Shown here: piece after piece, positions 35,721 to 44,379 of the stretch | Numbering within the stretch: position 1 is the stretch's first letter | Layout: each line of letters opens with the position of its first letter | Assembly: GCF_005885605.1 (NCBI RefSeq) | Contig: NZ_SZVP01000001.1 | Location: forward strand, 372,001 to 436,000 | Source: Colwellia ponticola | GTDB taxonomy: Bacteria; Pseudomonadota; Gammaproteobacteria; Enterobacterales; Alteromonadaceae | DNA: 64,000 nt | Reading direction: 5' to 3' | Notes under the pieces: generated by a model | The model's input: the letters and a program-made list of their open reading frames with translations, nothing else | Database searches by the model: none | Told to the model about the DNA's origin: nothing | Made by a program: the position numbers and the translations under genes

Positions 35721-37754
35721 ATGCACTTACAACAACTTACATCTCGAATTTTACCCGCCTTATTACTTATCTTACTGGCAAGTTGTAGTACTAAACAAGC
35801 CCCTGACTCAACAACACTAGATTTACCTGCCACTGAAATTGAAGAAGTGGCAGAGGGCTCAGGTACATTATCGGCAGAGCAACATATTGAACTGGCTAAA
35901 ACATTAGATGTGAATGGCGCGGTAGCTGAATTACTTATTGCTACTAAGCTATTTTACCAGCAAAACAATTACGCTAAAGCGTTATGGTTAGCGGATAATA
36001 TATTACCGCTAATTGATGATAACGGGATGGACAACATTGAGGAAAAAATTCAGTTAACACTGATTAAAGCAAGTAGTTTACAGCAGCTTGGTTACGTCGA
36101 TGAAAGTTACCTGCAACTGCGTGAACTTGAACAATATGCCAGTAATAACTCCATCACCTTAACCACCACTTATTATCAATTGTTAAGTACGGCTTTAAAA
36201 CAAAAACAACAACCCGTACCGGCCTTAACCGCGCAGCTGTTTGCTTATTCTTTTATCTCATCGTCTGCACAAGACCCTCAAAAGATTAACAGCATTTGGG
36301 ATGATTTTCAGCGTCTATCGCAATGGCAACTAAACTTACTTGCTTTAGATAAGGCTCCCGAACTTAAAGGCTGGTTAACACTAACAACGGTCGCGAATAA
36401 GTTTGGTGGTAATAAAGAACAAATGCGTTATCACTTAGGTATGTGGCAGAAAAAATTTAAACATCACTCGGCAAGCATTATTGCCAAAAGACTTGCGTCT
36501 CAAGAGTTAACCCCAAAAACGATTGAAAATGTTGCGGTAATTTTACCATTAACGGGTAACCAAGGTGCTGCTGGGCAAGCAATTCAGCAAGGTATTTTAG
36601 CTAGTTTTGCTCAAGACAAAGCAAAAACCTTGCACTTTTTTGACAGTAGTAAGGTTAATTGGTATGGCTTAACCAATGAACTATTAACATTAAAGATTGA
36701 TTATGTTATTGGACCCTTACTTAAATCTAATGTTGATAAATATATCAATCACACTAATACACAAACTCATGCACAGAACGACTATTTATTGAAAACAAAT
36801 ACTAATTTATTTGACACGAATACGGCGCAAAGTGATGATAATACAAACACTCACTATAAAACCACTAATTACCTTAGCGCCATTGACAGTGAGTCAGCAA
36901 TAAAGAGCTATTTACAATCACCTGCACAGGACAAAACTATTGAAACCTTGTTGTTAAATATACCGACAACAACGGCGTTAACTAATAAGTATACCGTGCT
37001 CTCTATGCGCCCAGAAGATGAGGCAAAACAAGCGGCTGAAACATTAAGTCGTCAAGACTTTCAACACCCGGTGGTGTTAAGCCAAAAAAATAGTGTTAGC
37101 AAACGCATAGCCCAAGCGTTTGCCACACAGTGGCAACACATTACCGGTAACGAAATCGACATTGTTTATTACGATACCGGCGCACAAATGCAGTCAAATA
37201 TAAAAGCGACGTTAGCGGTGGATAAAAGTAAAGTTAGGATTAGCAAACTTAACAGTCGACTTAATCAAAATATCATCGCACAAACACGAAACCGCCGTGA
37301 TATAGACATGTTCTACCTTGTTGGTACCTCTGAAGAAACCCGCTTAGTAAAGCCCTATATTGCCGTAAACATTAGTCCGTTTGCTGATGTTATTCCTATT
37401 TTTGCTAGTTCTCGTAGCCATAGTACCCAAAGTGACTATAGTAGTAATAGTGATTTACAAGGGTTAACCTTTACTGAAATCCCTTGGTTATTAGCTGATG
37501 CACAAAACACTGAATTAGCAACCACTAGCCAAGCATTATGGCCAAAACGTAGTGATGGCTTATCACGTTTATTTGCTATGGGGTATGACAGTTATCAACT
37601 CATTAATAAAATACCGTTAATGCAACAAGCACCTTATCTTCAACATTGGGGGCAAACAGGTATACTGAAGTTAGATGATAATAATGTGCTTACGCGTAGC
37701 TTATTATGGGGTGTTTACAAAAATAATAAGGTCGTTACTATTGCGATGGAATAA
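35721..37754 (+). CDS. lpoA: Penicillin-binding protein activator LpoA (LppC), outer membrane lipoprotein
   Basis: LpoA sits in the outer membrane and stimulates the transpeptidase of PBP1a. The 677-residue precursor has a lipoprotein signal ending LLILLAS with Cys22. The N-terminal half is helical TPR-like (about 40-265). The C-terminal half is a periplasmic-binding-protein-like fold beginning VAVILPLTGNQGAAGQAIQQGI and including AEDEA-like RPEDEAKQAAE. Within it, residues about 345-395 are a long Asn/Thr/Asp-rich stretch (TNTQTHAQND..., NTAQSDDNTNTHYKTTN) that looks like an insertion. The gene heads the lpoA-yraN-diaA-dolP group, in the E. coli order. The 3' end overlaps the likely start of yraN. 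Confidence 0.93.
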   Translation: MHLQQLTSRILPALLLILLASCSTKQAPDSTTLDLPATEIEEVAEGSGTLSAEQHIELAKTLDVNGAVAELLIATKLFYQQNNYAKALWLADNILPLIDDNGMDNIEEKIQLTLIKASSLQQLGYVDESYLQLRELEQYASNNSITLTTTYYQLLSTALKQKQQPVPALTAQLFAYSFISSSAQDPQKINSIWDDFQRLSQWQLNLLALDKAPELKGWLTLTTVANKFGGNKEQMRYHLGMWQKKFKHHSASIIAKRLASQELTPKTIENVAVILPLTGNQGAAGQAIQQGILASFAQDKAKTLHFFDSSKVNWYGLTNELLTLKIDYVIGPLLKSNVDKYINHTNTQTHAQNDYLLKTNTNLFDTNTAQSDDNTNTHYKTTNYLSAIDSESAIKSYLQSPAQDKTIETLLLNIPTTTALTNKYTVLSMRPEDEAKQAAETLSRQDFQHPVVLSQKNSVSKRIAQAFATQWQHITGNEIDIVYYDTGAQMQSNIKATLAVDKSKVRISKLNSRLNQNIIAQTRNRRDIDMFYLVGTSEETRLVKPYIAVNISPFADVIPIFASSRSHSTQSDYSSNSDLQGLTFTEIPWLLADAQNTELATTSQALWPKRSDGLSRLFAMGYDSYQLINKIPLMQQAPYLQHWGQTGILKLDDNNVLTRSLLWGVYKNNKVVTIAME

Positions 37755-38130
37755 AAAAAACCTTACTAATAACACAACAAGTACTGATAAAGGGCAAGTA
37801 AGCGAACAATATGCCCAACAATATTTAGTAGATCAGGGACTCGTTCTTATTGAAAAAAACTTCCACTCTCGCCAAGGGGAAGTAGACCTCATTATGCTCG
37901 ATGGTGATACCTATGTGTTTATTGAAGTAAAATACCGTAAAAATTTAATGTTTGGCGGTGCCATTGCCGCCATTCCCCTGAGTAAACAAAAAAGAATAAG
38001 ACATAGCATCTCCTTTTATCTGCACCAGACAGGGTTAAATGAATATAATACACCTTGTCGTATTGATGTTGTGGCACTAGTAGGCGATATTAATCAACCC
38101 CAAGTCACTTGGCTTAAAAATGCCTTTTAG
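37741..38130 (+). CDS. yraN: YraN family (UPF0102) endonuclease-like protein
   Basis: A protein of about 129 residues with the restriction-endonuclease-like core of UPF0102: QYLVDQGLVLIEKNFHSRQGEVDLIMLDGDTYVFIEVKYRKN, in which GEVDLI and EVKYR carry the usual D and E-x-K acidic/lysine residues. The start is uncertain. TTG 37741 with TAAGG nine bases upstream gives the usual family length and a 14-base overlap with lpoA; an ATG at 37675 would overlap lpoA by 80 bases and add residues without homology. Function is not established in bacteria. Position between lpoA and diaA is conserved. Confidence 0.85.
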   Translation: MRWNKKNLTNNTTSTDKGQVSEQYAQQYLVDQGLVLIEKNFHSRQGEVDLIMLDGDTYVFIEVKYRKNLMFGGAIAAIPLSKQKRIRHSISFYLHQTGLNEYNTPCRIDVVALVGDINQPQVTWLKNAF

Positions 38131-38176
38131 CCAATTAAATTTATTTCAACATATATAAATGCGGAGCCCGCTTTCC

Positions 38177-38767
38177 ATGCTAGAACAGATCAAAAACAAT
38201 TTCACCGAAAGCATACAAACGCAAATTGCTGCCAGTGATTTATTAGCGCCTTCAATTGAGCATGCCGGTATGATGATGGTGCAATGCTTACTCAGTGGTA
38301 ATAAGATTATTGCCTGTGGTAATGGCGGCTCTGCAGGACACTCGCAACACTTTTGTGCACAACTACTTAACAAGTATGAAACAGAGCGCCCAAGCTTACC
38401 TGCTATATCACTGAGTAGTGATATTTCTACGATTACCTCTATTGCTAATGACTACCAATATGATGAAGTATTTTCAAAGCAAATAAGAGCGTTGGGACAC
38501 AATGGCGATGTTTTATTAGCTATATCAACCAGTGGTAACTCACGTAATGTCATTAAAGCGGTTGAGAGTGCAGTATCTCGTGACATGCCTATTATTGCCT
38601 TAACGGGGTTCGATGGTGGTGATATCTCTGGTCTATTAGGGGTAAACGACGTTGAAATACGGGTACCGTCGGCAAGAACCTCAAGAATACAAGAAGTGCA
38701 TTTAGTGGTACTGCACAGCTTATGTGAAATTATTGATAGCACACTATTCCCTCAAGGTGAGTCATAA
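38177..38767 (+). CDS. diaA: DnaA initiator-associating protein DiaA (SIS domain)
   Basis: DiaA is a tetrameric SIS-fold protein that binds DnaA and promotes its assembly at oriC. From ATG 38177 the product is 196 residues, the same as E. coli DiaA, and begins [23 protein letters not shown] is 10 bases upstream. An in-frame ATG at 38159 would add six residues. The SIS core is present ([48 protein letters not shown]). The near-identity of RPSLPAISL and [18 protein letters not shown] to DiaA separates it from the heptose isomerase GmhA. Its stop directly precedes the dolP ATG. Confidence 0.93.
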   Translation: MLEQIKNNFTESIQTQIAASDLLAPSIEHAGMMMVQCLLSGNKIIACGNGGSAGHSQHFCAQLLNKYETERPSLPAISLSSDISTITSIANDYQYDEVFSKQIRALGHNGDVLLAISTSGNSRNVIKAVESAVSRDMPIIALTGFDGGDISGLLGVNDVEIRVPSARTSRIQEVHLVVLHSLCEIIDSTLFPQGES

Positions 38768-39376
38768 ATGTTGAGTTTGAAACAAAAACCTACTGTACTC
38801 ATGACAAGCAAGACCCTTAGGATAATCGGCATTTTAATGCTTATTACCACGCTACAAAGTTGTGCTGTCGCTACCGTAGTGGCAATTACGGCAGGCGCAA
38901 CTATGGTTGCTGATAGGCGTACTTTTAGTAAACAAATTGATGATCAAAGTATTGAGCTTCGTGCACACAATGAAATAAATAAACAAAAGGCATTGTCTAA
39001 AAACACTAATTTACATGTGGTAAGTATGAACGGTATTGTCTTGGTCGTTGGTCAAGCGCCTACCAGTTACTTGAGAGAACTCGCTATAAAAACTATTCAA
39101 GAGGTACCTGATATTATTACTATACATAATCAAGTACGTATTAGCTCTACCACAGCGATTACCACGCGCAGTAATGATCTGTGGTTAACCTCTAAAGTAA
39201 AGTCAGCCTTACTTAACAATGGTGACGTCAATGCTCAAGATATTAAAGTAGTGACTGAAAATGCTGAGGTATTTTTATTAGGCTTGGTGACACAAAAAGA
39301 AGCAGATATTGTTGTGGAAATTACCCGTAACATTAGTGGTGTTAGCCGTGTTTATAAAGCCTTTGAGTATATTTAA
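38768..39376 (+). CDS. dolP: Outer membrane lipoprotein DolP (YraP) with two BON domains
   Basis: DolP is an outer membrane lipoprotein with tandem BON domains that supports envelope integrity and amidase control at the division site. The product is 202 residues from ATG 38768, which immediately follows the diaA stop and has AAGGTGAG in front. An internal ATG at 38801 would give a tidier lipoprotein signal (Cys21 instead of Cys32; LQSC box). BON 1 (about residues 60-120: NLHVVSMNGIVLVVGQAP) and BON 2 (about 135-200: KVVTENAEVFLLGLVT) are clear. It ends the lpoA group and is followed by a terminator. Confidence 0.92.
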   Translation: MLSLKQKPTVLMTSKTLRIIGILMLITTLQSCAVATVVAITAGATMVADRRTFSKQIDDQSIELRAHNEINKQKALSKNTNLHVVSMNGIVLVVGQAPTSYLRELAIKTIQEVPDIITIHNQVRISSTTAITTRSNDLWLTSKVKSALLNNGDVNAQDIKVVTENAEVFLLGLVTQKEADIVVEITRNISGVSRVYKAFEYI

Positions 39377-39426
39377 GGAAATTAATACAACGGCTCAGTG
39401 GTTTAACTATTCTGTGATTTAAAAAA

Positions 39427-39461
39427 TAAAACGCTAGATATCACTGATACCTAGCGTTTTT
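39427..39461. terminator. Bidirectional terminator between dolP and sspB
   Basis: Stem AAAACGCTAG / CTAGCGTTTT with a 13-base loop and T-runs on both strands (A-rich left flank, TTTTT right). It separates the convergent genes. Confidence 0.85.
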
Positions 39462-39496
39462 ATTTAAACAAAGCATGACTTATTGAAAAAATAAAA

Positions 39497-39976
39497 CTAC
39501 TTTATAATTTTCAAGCTTGCTGTGCTTTTTGCTTTCGGTTTGTTTGACTTTTCAGTTTCACTCCCCGTTGACGCGACACTACTTAAGGTAGATTTAGGCT
39601 TTTCAGCTGGGCTATCCACTATTTCATGAGCTTCCTCTGGAGGATGTTCAATAGGTAATGAAGTCCCAGCACCATTTTCTTTAGCGTATATTGCACCTAT
39701 CGCACCATACGGTACGGTAATATGCTCTAATTTACCGCCAAAACGAGCACTAAACTCTATGGCACTATCACCTAAAGCAATACTGCCAATAGCTGAACTA
39801 GCAATATTTAGTACAATTTGCCCATCAGCAACATAGCTCATCGGCACTAACACACCGTAAACATTAACATCTACCATAATGTATGGTGTTAGGTCATTGT
39901 CTGAAATCCACTCATAAAACGCTTTAACTAAATAAGGCTTATTTGAGCTCATTGAGCTAGCTGTTGCATCATTCAT
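39497..39976 (-). CDS. sspB: ClpXP protease specificity-enhancing factor SspB
   Basis: SspB binds the ssrA tag of rescued proteins and hands them to ClpXP. The 159-residue protein starts with the conserved region KPYLVKAFYEWISDNDLTPYI, followed by VDVNVYGVLVP and a beta-rich core with IEFSARFGG and ITVPYGAIGAIYAKENG. The long, flexible acidic/serine tail (about residues 115-150) leads to a short C-terminal ClpX-binding peptide (SLKIIK). The start codon shares one base with the sspA stop (TAATG), so the two are translated together. Confidence 0.94.
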   Translation of the reverse strand: MNDATASSMSSNKPYLVKAFYEWISDNDLTPYIMVDVNVYGVLVPMSYVADGQIVLNIASSAIGSIALGDSAIEFSARFGGKLEHITVPYGAIGAIYAKENGAGTSLPIEHPPEEAHEIVDSPAEKPKSTLSSVASTGSETEKSNKPKAKSTASLKIIK

Positions 39977-40617
39977 TAGGCAGGATGACCAAAACGTAAT
40001 TCACGCTCTTCTTCGGTTAATGACGCTTGAAAAGATTCACGCTCAAACAAACGTAACATATACGTTTTAAGCTCTTTTGAACCTTGACCAACTAATTCAA
40101 TACCAAAGACTGGTAAACGCCATAATAGCGGTGCCAAATAACAATCAACTAAACTGTACTCTTCACTCATAAAGTAAGGCGCTTCATTTAGAATTGGCGC
40201 TATACTTAATAAGCTTTCTGTTAACTCTTGACGTGCTTTCGCTGCTTTATCAGCACTACCAGTCATAATGACTTTTGTTAGGCTGTACCAATCTTGTTCC
40301 ATACGATGCATCAATAAACGACTACGTCCACGAGCCACTGGGTATACTGGCATCAATGGAGGATGAGGAAAACGTTCATCTAAATATTCAACAATGATTT
40401 TAGCTTCATAGAGTGCTAATTCACGATCAATTAACGTCGGTACTGTACCATATGGATTCAAGTCCAATAGGTCTTCAGGCAAGTTAGCTAAATCAACTAA
40501 GTTGATGTCAACACCAACACCTTTTTCTGCTAGAACAATGCGCGTCTGATGACTATACATATCATCAGCGTGAGAAAACAACGTCATCACAGAGCGTTTA
40601 TTTGCTGCTACGGCCAT
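39976..40617 (-). CDS. sspA: Stringent starvation protein SspA (glutathione S-transferase fold)
   Basis: SspA is an RNA-polymerase-associated, glutathione-S-transferase-like protein that alters transcription in stationary phase and acid stress. The 213-residue sequence has the SspA opening SVMTLFSHADDMYSHQTRIVLAEKGV and the thioredoxin-like N-terminal domain (NPYGTVPTLIDRELALYEAKIIVEYLDERFPHPP) followed by the helical domain. E. coli SspA is 212 residues. The active-site serine/tyrosine of catalytic GSTs is not conserved. It is the first gene of sspA-sspB and follows the pet operon on the same strand with a terminator between them. Confidence 0.95.
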   Translation of the reverse strand: MAVAANKRSVMTLFSHADDMYSHQTRIVLAEKGVGVDINLVDLANLPEDLLDLNPYGTVPTLIDRELALYEAKIIVEYLDERFPHPPLMPVYPVARGRSRLLMHRMEQDWYSLTKVIMTGSADKAAKARQELTESLLSIAPILNEAPYFMSEEYSLVDCYLAPLLWRLPVFGIELVGQGSKELKTYMLRLFERESFQASLTEEERELRFGHPA

Positions 40618-40670
40618 AGAGCCTCCTAAAATTGATTACTTTAATCACTAATACCATTTTGGTACGACAA

Positions 40671-40703
40671 AGGGGGATTGGATAGTTTACTATCAAATCC
40701 CCC
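40671..40703 (-). terminator. Terminator of the petABC operon
   Basis: A 14-bp stem GGGGGATTGGATAG / CTATCAAATCCCCC with one mismatch and a TTTA loop lies 23 bases after the petC stop on the minus strand. The T-run is short, so termination might be incomplete into sspAB. Confidence 0.7.
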
Positions 40704-40725
40704 TAAAATTTATTGCGTTAATAAC

Positions 40726-41448
40726 TTAGTGTACGTCTTTCCAATACTCTTTCTTAAGGAAGTAAGCAATAATAAAAAAGATGAATAAGAAGGCTAATAC
40801 CCAATAACCAAGAGCTTTACGTTCAAGTTTATTTGGCTCACCAACATATTCTAAGAAGTTAGTTAAGTCACGTACGACGACATCATACTCTTCAGACGTT
40901 AAACTACCTCCCATTGCTGGCGATAACTTACCGTGCTCATCTTTGGTACTTACCCCTTGTAAGCCTTGTAATACATGCGGCATACCAACATCTTTAAATA
41001 CTGTGTTATTGACGCCAAATGGACGTGACTCATCAATATAAAAAGAACGTAAGTAAGTGTAAATCCAATCTGGACTACGTAAACGCGCTTCTAATGTTAA
41101 ATCAGGTGGTGCGCTACCAAACCATGCCGCAGCTTCTTTGGCAGGCATACTATTTAAAATATGATCACCTGTTTTTTCACCAGTATACATATAATTAGCA
41201 ACGCCATCAGCCTCATCAATACCTAAATCAGTAAAGGTACGGTTGTAACGTTGGTACTGTAATTGATGACAACCTAAACAATAGTTTATATAGGTTTTAA
41301 AGCCTTTTTTCAGAGACTCTTTATCAGATAAATCATTGTTGGCTTTATCTAACTCAATACTTGGCCCTGCAGCAACAGCGTTGAACGACAACAAAGTCGT
41401 TGCACTGCACAGTATGCCGAAAGTAACGGCTATAATTAATTTTTTCAT
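40726..41448 (-). CDS. petC: Cytochrome c1 of the bc1 complex
   Basis: Cytochrome c1 accepts electrons from the Rieske protein and passes them to soluble cytochrome c. The 240-residue precursor has a signal peptide ending near NAVAA, then the haem motif C57-L-G-C60-H61. The distal methionine region is in PHVLQGLQG or GMPHV (exact ligand uncertain). A single C-terminal membrane anchor (about residues 213-230: LGYWVLAFLFIFFIIAYFLKK) places it on the periplasmic side. The start overlaps the petB stop by one base (TAATG). The order petA-petB-petC is the common proteobacterial one. Confidence 0.95.
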   Translation of the reverse strand: MKKLIIAVTFGILCSATTLLSFNAVAAGPSIELDKANNDLSDKESLKKGFKTYINYCLGCHQLQYQRYNRTFTDLGIDEADGVANYMYTGEKTGDHILNSMPAKEAAAWFGSAPPDLTLEARLRSPDWIYTYLRSFYIDESRPFGVNNTVFKDVGMPHVLQGLQGVSTKDEHGKLSPAMGGSLTSEEYDVVVRDLTNFLEYVGEPNKLERKALGYWVLAFLFIFFIIAYFLKKEYWKDVH

Positions 41449-42725
41449 TAGTCTGCAATCCTCTCTGGAACTGGTTTAGTATTTTCGTTTTTGCTATAGA
41501 ACCACAAAGCAATAAAGAAACCAAAATAACCAAAACTAGCAATAACACCAATTAAATTAGCTGTTGGTGTTGCAGGCATAGTACCTAAAGCGCCAAGCAC
41601 AACAAAACAAATAGCAAATTGAATTAAGTTAACTAAGTGTAATTTAGAACGGTAACGAACAGACTTAACTGTACCACGATCAAACCATGGTAAGGCGAAT
41701 AACATAACGATAGCGCCAAACATAGCAACCGCACCTAATAATTTATCAGGAACGACACGTAGAATAGTGTAGAAAGGACCGAAGTACCATACTGGTGCAA
41801 TATGCTCTGGCGTTTTCAAACCGTTCGCTGGAGTAAAGTTTGGCGCTTCCATAAAGTAGCCACCGCCCTCTGGTGCAAAGAACATTACCCAACAGAATAA
41901 GAATAAGAAAAACGCAACGCCCATAATATCTTTAACAGAGTAGTATGGATGGAAAGGTACTGCATCAACAATATCGTATTTGCCACTGTATTGTTTATGG
42001 AAAGTAAATTTACTTAACTCTTCCGGTTTAACACTACCTTTAGGTTTTTTAATGTCAATACCTTCAGGGTTGTTAGAGCCTACTTCATGTAAAGCAAGAA
42101 TATGTAAGAATACTAAAACAACTAATACCAACGGCATCGCAATAACGTGTAAAGCAAAGAAGCGGTTTAAAGTAGCACCTGATATAACGTAATCACCACG
42201 TATCCACAGCGTTAAATCGTCACCAATAATAGGTACTGCGCCAAACAAGGAAATAATTACCTGTGCGCCCCAATATGACATATTACCCCAAGGTAATAAG
42301 TACCCCATGAACGCTTCAGCCATTAATACTAAGAAGATCAACATACCGAAGATCCACAGTAATTCACGTGGCTTTTGGTAAGAACCATACATTAAGCCGC
42401 GCATCATGTGCATATAAACGACAACGAAAAAGGCAGAGGCGCCTGTAGAATGCATATAACGTAATAACCAACCATAGTCGACATCACGCATAATATATTC
42501 TACAGAAGCAAAAGCTCCTGCACCTGATGGCTCATAGTTCATGGTTAACCAAATACCTGTAAGGATTTGATTAACAAGTACTAACATGGCTAAAGAGCCA
42601 AAAAAGTACCAAAAGTTAAAGTTTTTTGGTGCAGGATACTGAGCTAAATGCTTATTCCAAGCATCGGTAACTGGTAAACGCTTATCTACCCAGCCCATAA
42701 AATTAGTCGCTAATTTCATCAACAT
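41448..42725 (-). CDS. petB: Cytochrome b of the bc1 complex
   Basis: Cytochrome b is the membrane core of ubiquinol-cytochrome c reductase, binding two b haems and the Qo/Qi sites. The 425-residue protein has about eight membrane segments. Seen are the haem-histidine pairs in helix B (YMHSTGASAFFVVVYMHMMRG) and helix D (RFFALHVIAMPLVLVVLVFLHILALHEVGSNNP). The PEWY quinol-site motif appears as the PVWYF variant in the stretch EHIAPVWYFGPFY. An extra charged segment (GIDIKKPKGSVKPEEL) follows the helix D region. The start and stop each overlap neighbours by one base (TAATG). Confidence 0.96.
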   Translation of the reverse strand: MLMKLATNFMGWVDKRLPVTDAWNKHLAQYPAPKNFNFWYFFGSLAMLVLVNQILTGIWLTMNYEPSGAGAFASVEYIMRDVDYGWLLRYMHSTGASAFFVVVYMHMMRGLMYGSYQKPRELLWIFGMLIFLVLMAEAFMGYLLPWGNMSYWGAQVIISLFGAVPIIGDDLTLWIRGDYVISGATLNRFFALHVIAMPLVLVVLVFLHILALHEVGSNNPEGIDIKKPKGSVKPEELSKFTFHKQYSGKYDIVDAVPFHPYYSVKDIMGVAFFLFLFCWVMFFAPEGGGYFMEAPNFTPANGLKTPEHIAPVWYFGPFYTILRVVPDKLLGAVAMFGAIVMLFALPWFDRGTVKSVRYRSKLHLVNLIQFAICFVVLGALGTMPATPTANLIGVIASFGYFGFFIALWFYSKNENTKPVPERIAD

Positions 42726-43315
42726 TATGCGTCTCCTTGAGCAACACCAATAAGCAATGTGCCATCATTGGTAAAAGAATGATCAGGAACCACTAAGTTC
42801 AATGGTGCAGGAACGCCTTGGAATACACGGCCAGCCATATCAAATTTACTACCATGACATGGACAGAAGAAGCCATTTGGAACACCTTCAACAAACTGGT
42901 CAAAATCGCCGCCGTGATGAGTTGGAGCACAACCTAAGTGAGTACAAACGCCTAAAGCAACTAAAAACTCAGGTTTAATTGAGCGATATGCATTAGTTGC
43001 ATAAACAGGTTGTTGAGCTTTTTCAGAATTAGGATCACGTAACTGGTCATCGTGTTTAGCTAAATCATTAACTGTTTTTTCCGTTCTGCGTACGACATAA
43101 ACGGGTTTACCACGCCATTCTGCACGGATTAATTGACCAGGCTGTATTTTACCTATATTAACTTCAACTGGAGCACCCGCAGCTTTCGCGCGAGCACTTG
43201 GATTCCAGGAAGCAATAAAAGGCACAGCAGCCCCAACCACACCAACACCACCAACAACTGCAGTAGCAGCCGTTAGGAAGCGTCTGCGGCCGTTATTCAC
43301 AGGCACATTGCTCAT
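42725..43315 (-). CDS. petA: Ubiquinol-cytochrome c reductase Rieske iron-sulphur subunit
   Basis: The Rieske [2Fe-2S] protein takes the first electron from ubiquinol. It has 196 residues with a Tat-type start (NNGRRRFLTAATAVVGG) acting as the uncleaved anchor. The cluster ligands are C124 and H126 in box I (C124-THLGC129) and C151 and H154 in box II (CPCHGSKFD), with C129/C153 as the disulphide. It is first in petABC on the minus strand; the 0.67-kb region upstream holds its promoter. Confidence 0.96.
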   Translation of the reverse strand: MSNVPVNNGRRRFLTAATAVVGGVGVVGAAVPFIASWNPSARAKAAGAPVEVNIGKIQPGQLIRAEWRGKPVYVVRRTEKTVNDLAKHDDQLRDPNSEKAQQPVYATNAYRSIKPEFLVALGVCTHLGCAPTHHGGDFDQFVEGVPNGFFCPCHGSKFDMAGRVFQGVPAPLNLVVPDHSFTNDGTLLIGVAQGDA

Positions 43316-43620
43316 TTATACTCTCCAACTAAGACACTAATAAAAACAATTATTTTTATGACCATCAAAGCTATAAATATATAGCAAGCAGCTAGGCACA
43401 GTGTTTGTTTTTATTAGCTCAAATTCATACCAAGCGGTATATCGAAAAAAATTTTTACGATCATAAAGAAATAGCGTGTTTTTTACAAGATAAAAAGGGA
43501 CTTAGACCCTGTAAAAATAGAAATACTTTGAAATACCTTGAAATAAAATAAATAAAGCTTATGAGGACCCAGTTAATAAGAATTATTAACAAAAAACCAG
43601 CTTATCAAGCTAGTTACAAT

Positions 43621-43787
43621 AAACCGACACCAGAGCATTTTTTTATAAAGTAAATGCTAAGATTGTCTGAATGCAAACAAAGCTGTCAAGTTGTGAGCTC
43701 CTTAACTTAGCAACCTTTTGCTATAAAAATCACCTAAATGACAGGAGTAAACAACACTGACAATGCCGTATAAATTCGGAATATAAC
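43621..43787. repeat. Palindromic intergenic repeat, copy 1
   Basis: Shares AAACCGACAC, TTTTTTATAAAGTAAAT, GTCAAGTTGTGAGCTCCT, AACTTAG and the 20-base run starting GACAATGCCGTATAAATTC with the copy at 43831. It differs by about 20 extra bases in the central loop (43711-43735). The two halves are imperfectly complementary, meeting at the loop after AACTTAG. Confidence 0.8.
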
Positions 43788-43826
43788 ACCTGAGTAGCCG
43801 CACTAAATCTAATAAATTTTAGGCAT

Positions 43827-43854
43827 AAAAAAACCGACACAAGGTCGGTTTTTT
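43827..43854. terminator. Terminator of rplM-rpsI
   Basis: Stem ACCGAC / GTCGGT with a 5-base loop is extended by A7/T6 flanks, so it can act on both strands. On the minus strand it is about 130 bases after the rpsI stop and lies at the edge of repeat copy 2. Confidence 0.8.
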
Positions 43855-43978
43855 ATAAAGTAAATTCTACCTAGTCTGAATTTAGACAAAGCCGTCAAGT
43901 TGTGAGCTCCTGAACTTAGGTATACTAAGTGACTGGAGCGAGCAACGCAGACAATGCCGTATAAATTCGGAATATAAC
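43831..43978. repeat. Palindromic intergenic repeat, copy 2
   Basis: The arms 43872-43919 (starting TAGTCTGAATTTAGAC) and 43925-43974 (ending in TAAATTCGGAATA) pair imperfectly over about 48 bases around a 5-base loop, GTATA. The copy abuts the rpsI stop codon, so the hairpin would be in the 3' end of the rplM-rpsI transcript. Confidence 0.8.
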
Positions 43979-43983
43979 GAATT

Positions 43984-44376
43984 TTAGCGTTTTGAGAATT
44001 GTGGTTTCTTACGTGCTTTATGTAAGCCCACTTTCTTACGCTCAACTTTACGCGCATCACGAGTAACGAATCCAGCTTTACGTAGTTCACCACGTAATGT
44101 TTCATCGAAAACCATTAATGCACGAGTAATGCCGTGACGAATCGCGCCAGCTTGACCAGAAATACCACCACCTACTACAGAGATGTTAAAGTCAAACTTT
44201 TCAGTCATTGAAACTAATTCTAATGGTTGACGAACAACCATACGAGCTGTTTCACGACCAAAGTATTCAGAAATGTCACGTTTGTTAATTGTGATTGCAC
44301 CGTTACCAGCTTTCATAAACACACGAGCTGTAGAGCTCTTGCGACGACCAGTACCGTAATATTGATTATCAGCCAT
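43984..44376 (-). CDS. rpsI: 30S ribosomal protein S9
   Basis: S9 sits in the head of the 30S subunit, with its C-terminal tail reaching the P site. The 130-residue protein has the family start [15 protein letters not shown] and the conserved [19 protein letters not shown]. The end [22 protein letters not shown] is universal for bacterial S9. Length equals E. coli S9. It begins 3 bases after the rplM stop and ends at a palindromic repeat. Confidence 0.98.
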   Translation of the reverse strand: MADNQYYGTGRRKSSTARVFMKAGNGAITINKRDISEYFGRETARMVVRQPLELVSMTEKFDFNISVVGGGISGQAGAIRHGITRALMVFDETLRGELRKAGFVTRDARKVERKKVGLHKARKKPQFSKR

Positions 44377-44379
44377 TGC

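Larger units (their letters stand above)
43316..43983. other. Intergenic region between rpsI and petA
   Basis: A 668-base gap. It contains the petA promoter on the right-to-left strand, two copies of a palindromic repeat (43621-43787 and 43831-43978) and the rpsI terminator (43827-43854). Between 43316 and 43620 the sequence is AT-rich with nothing recognised. Confidence 0.7.
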
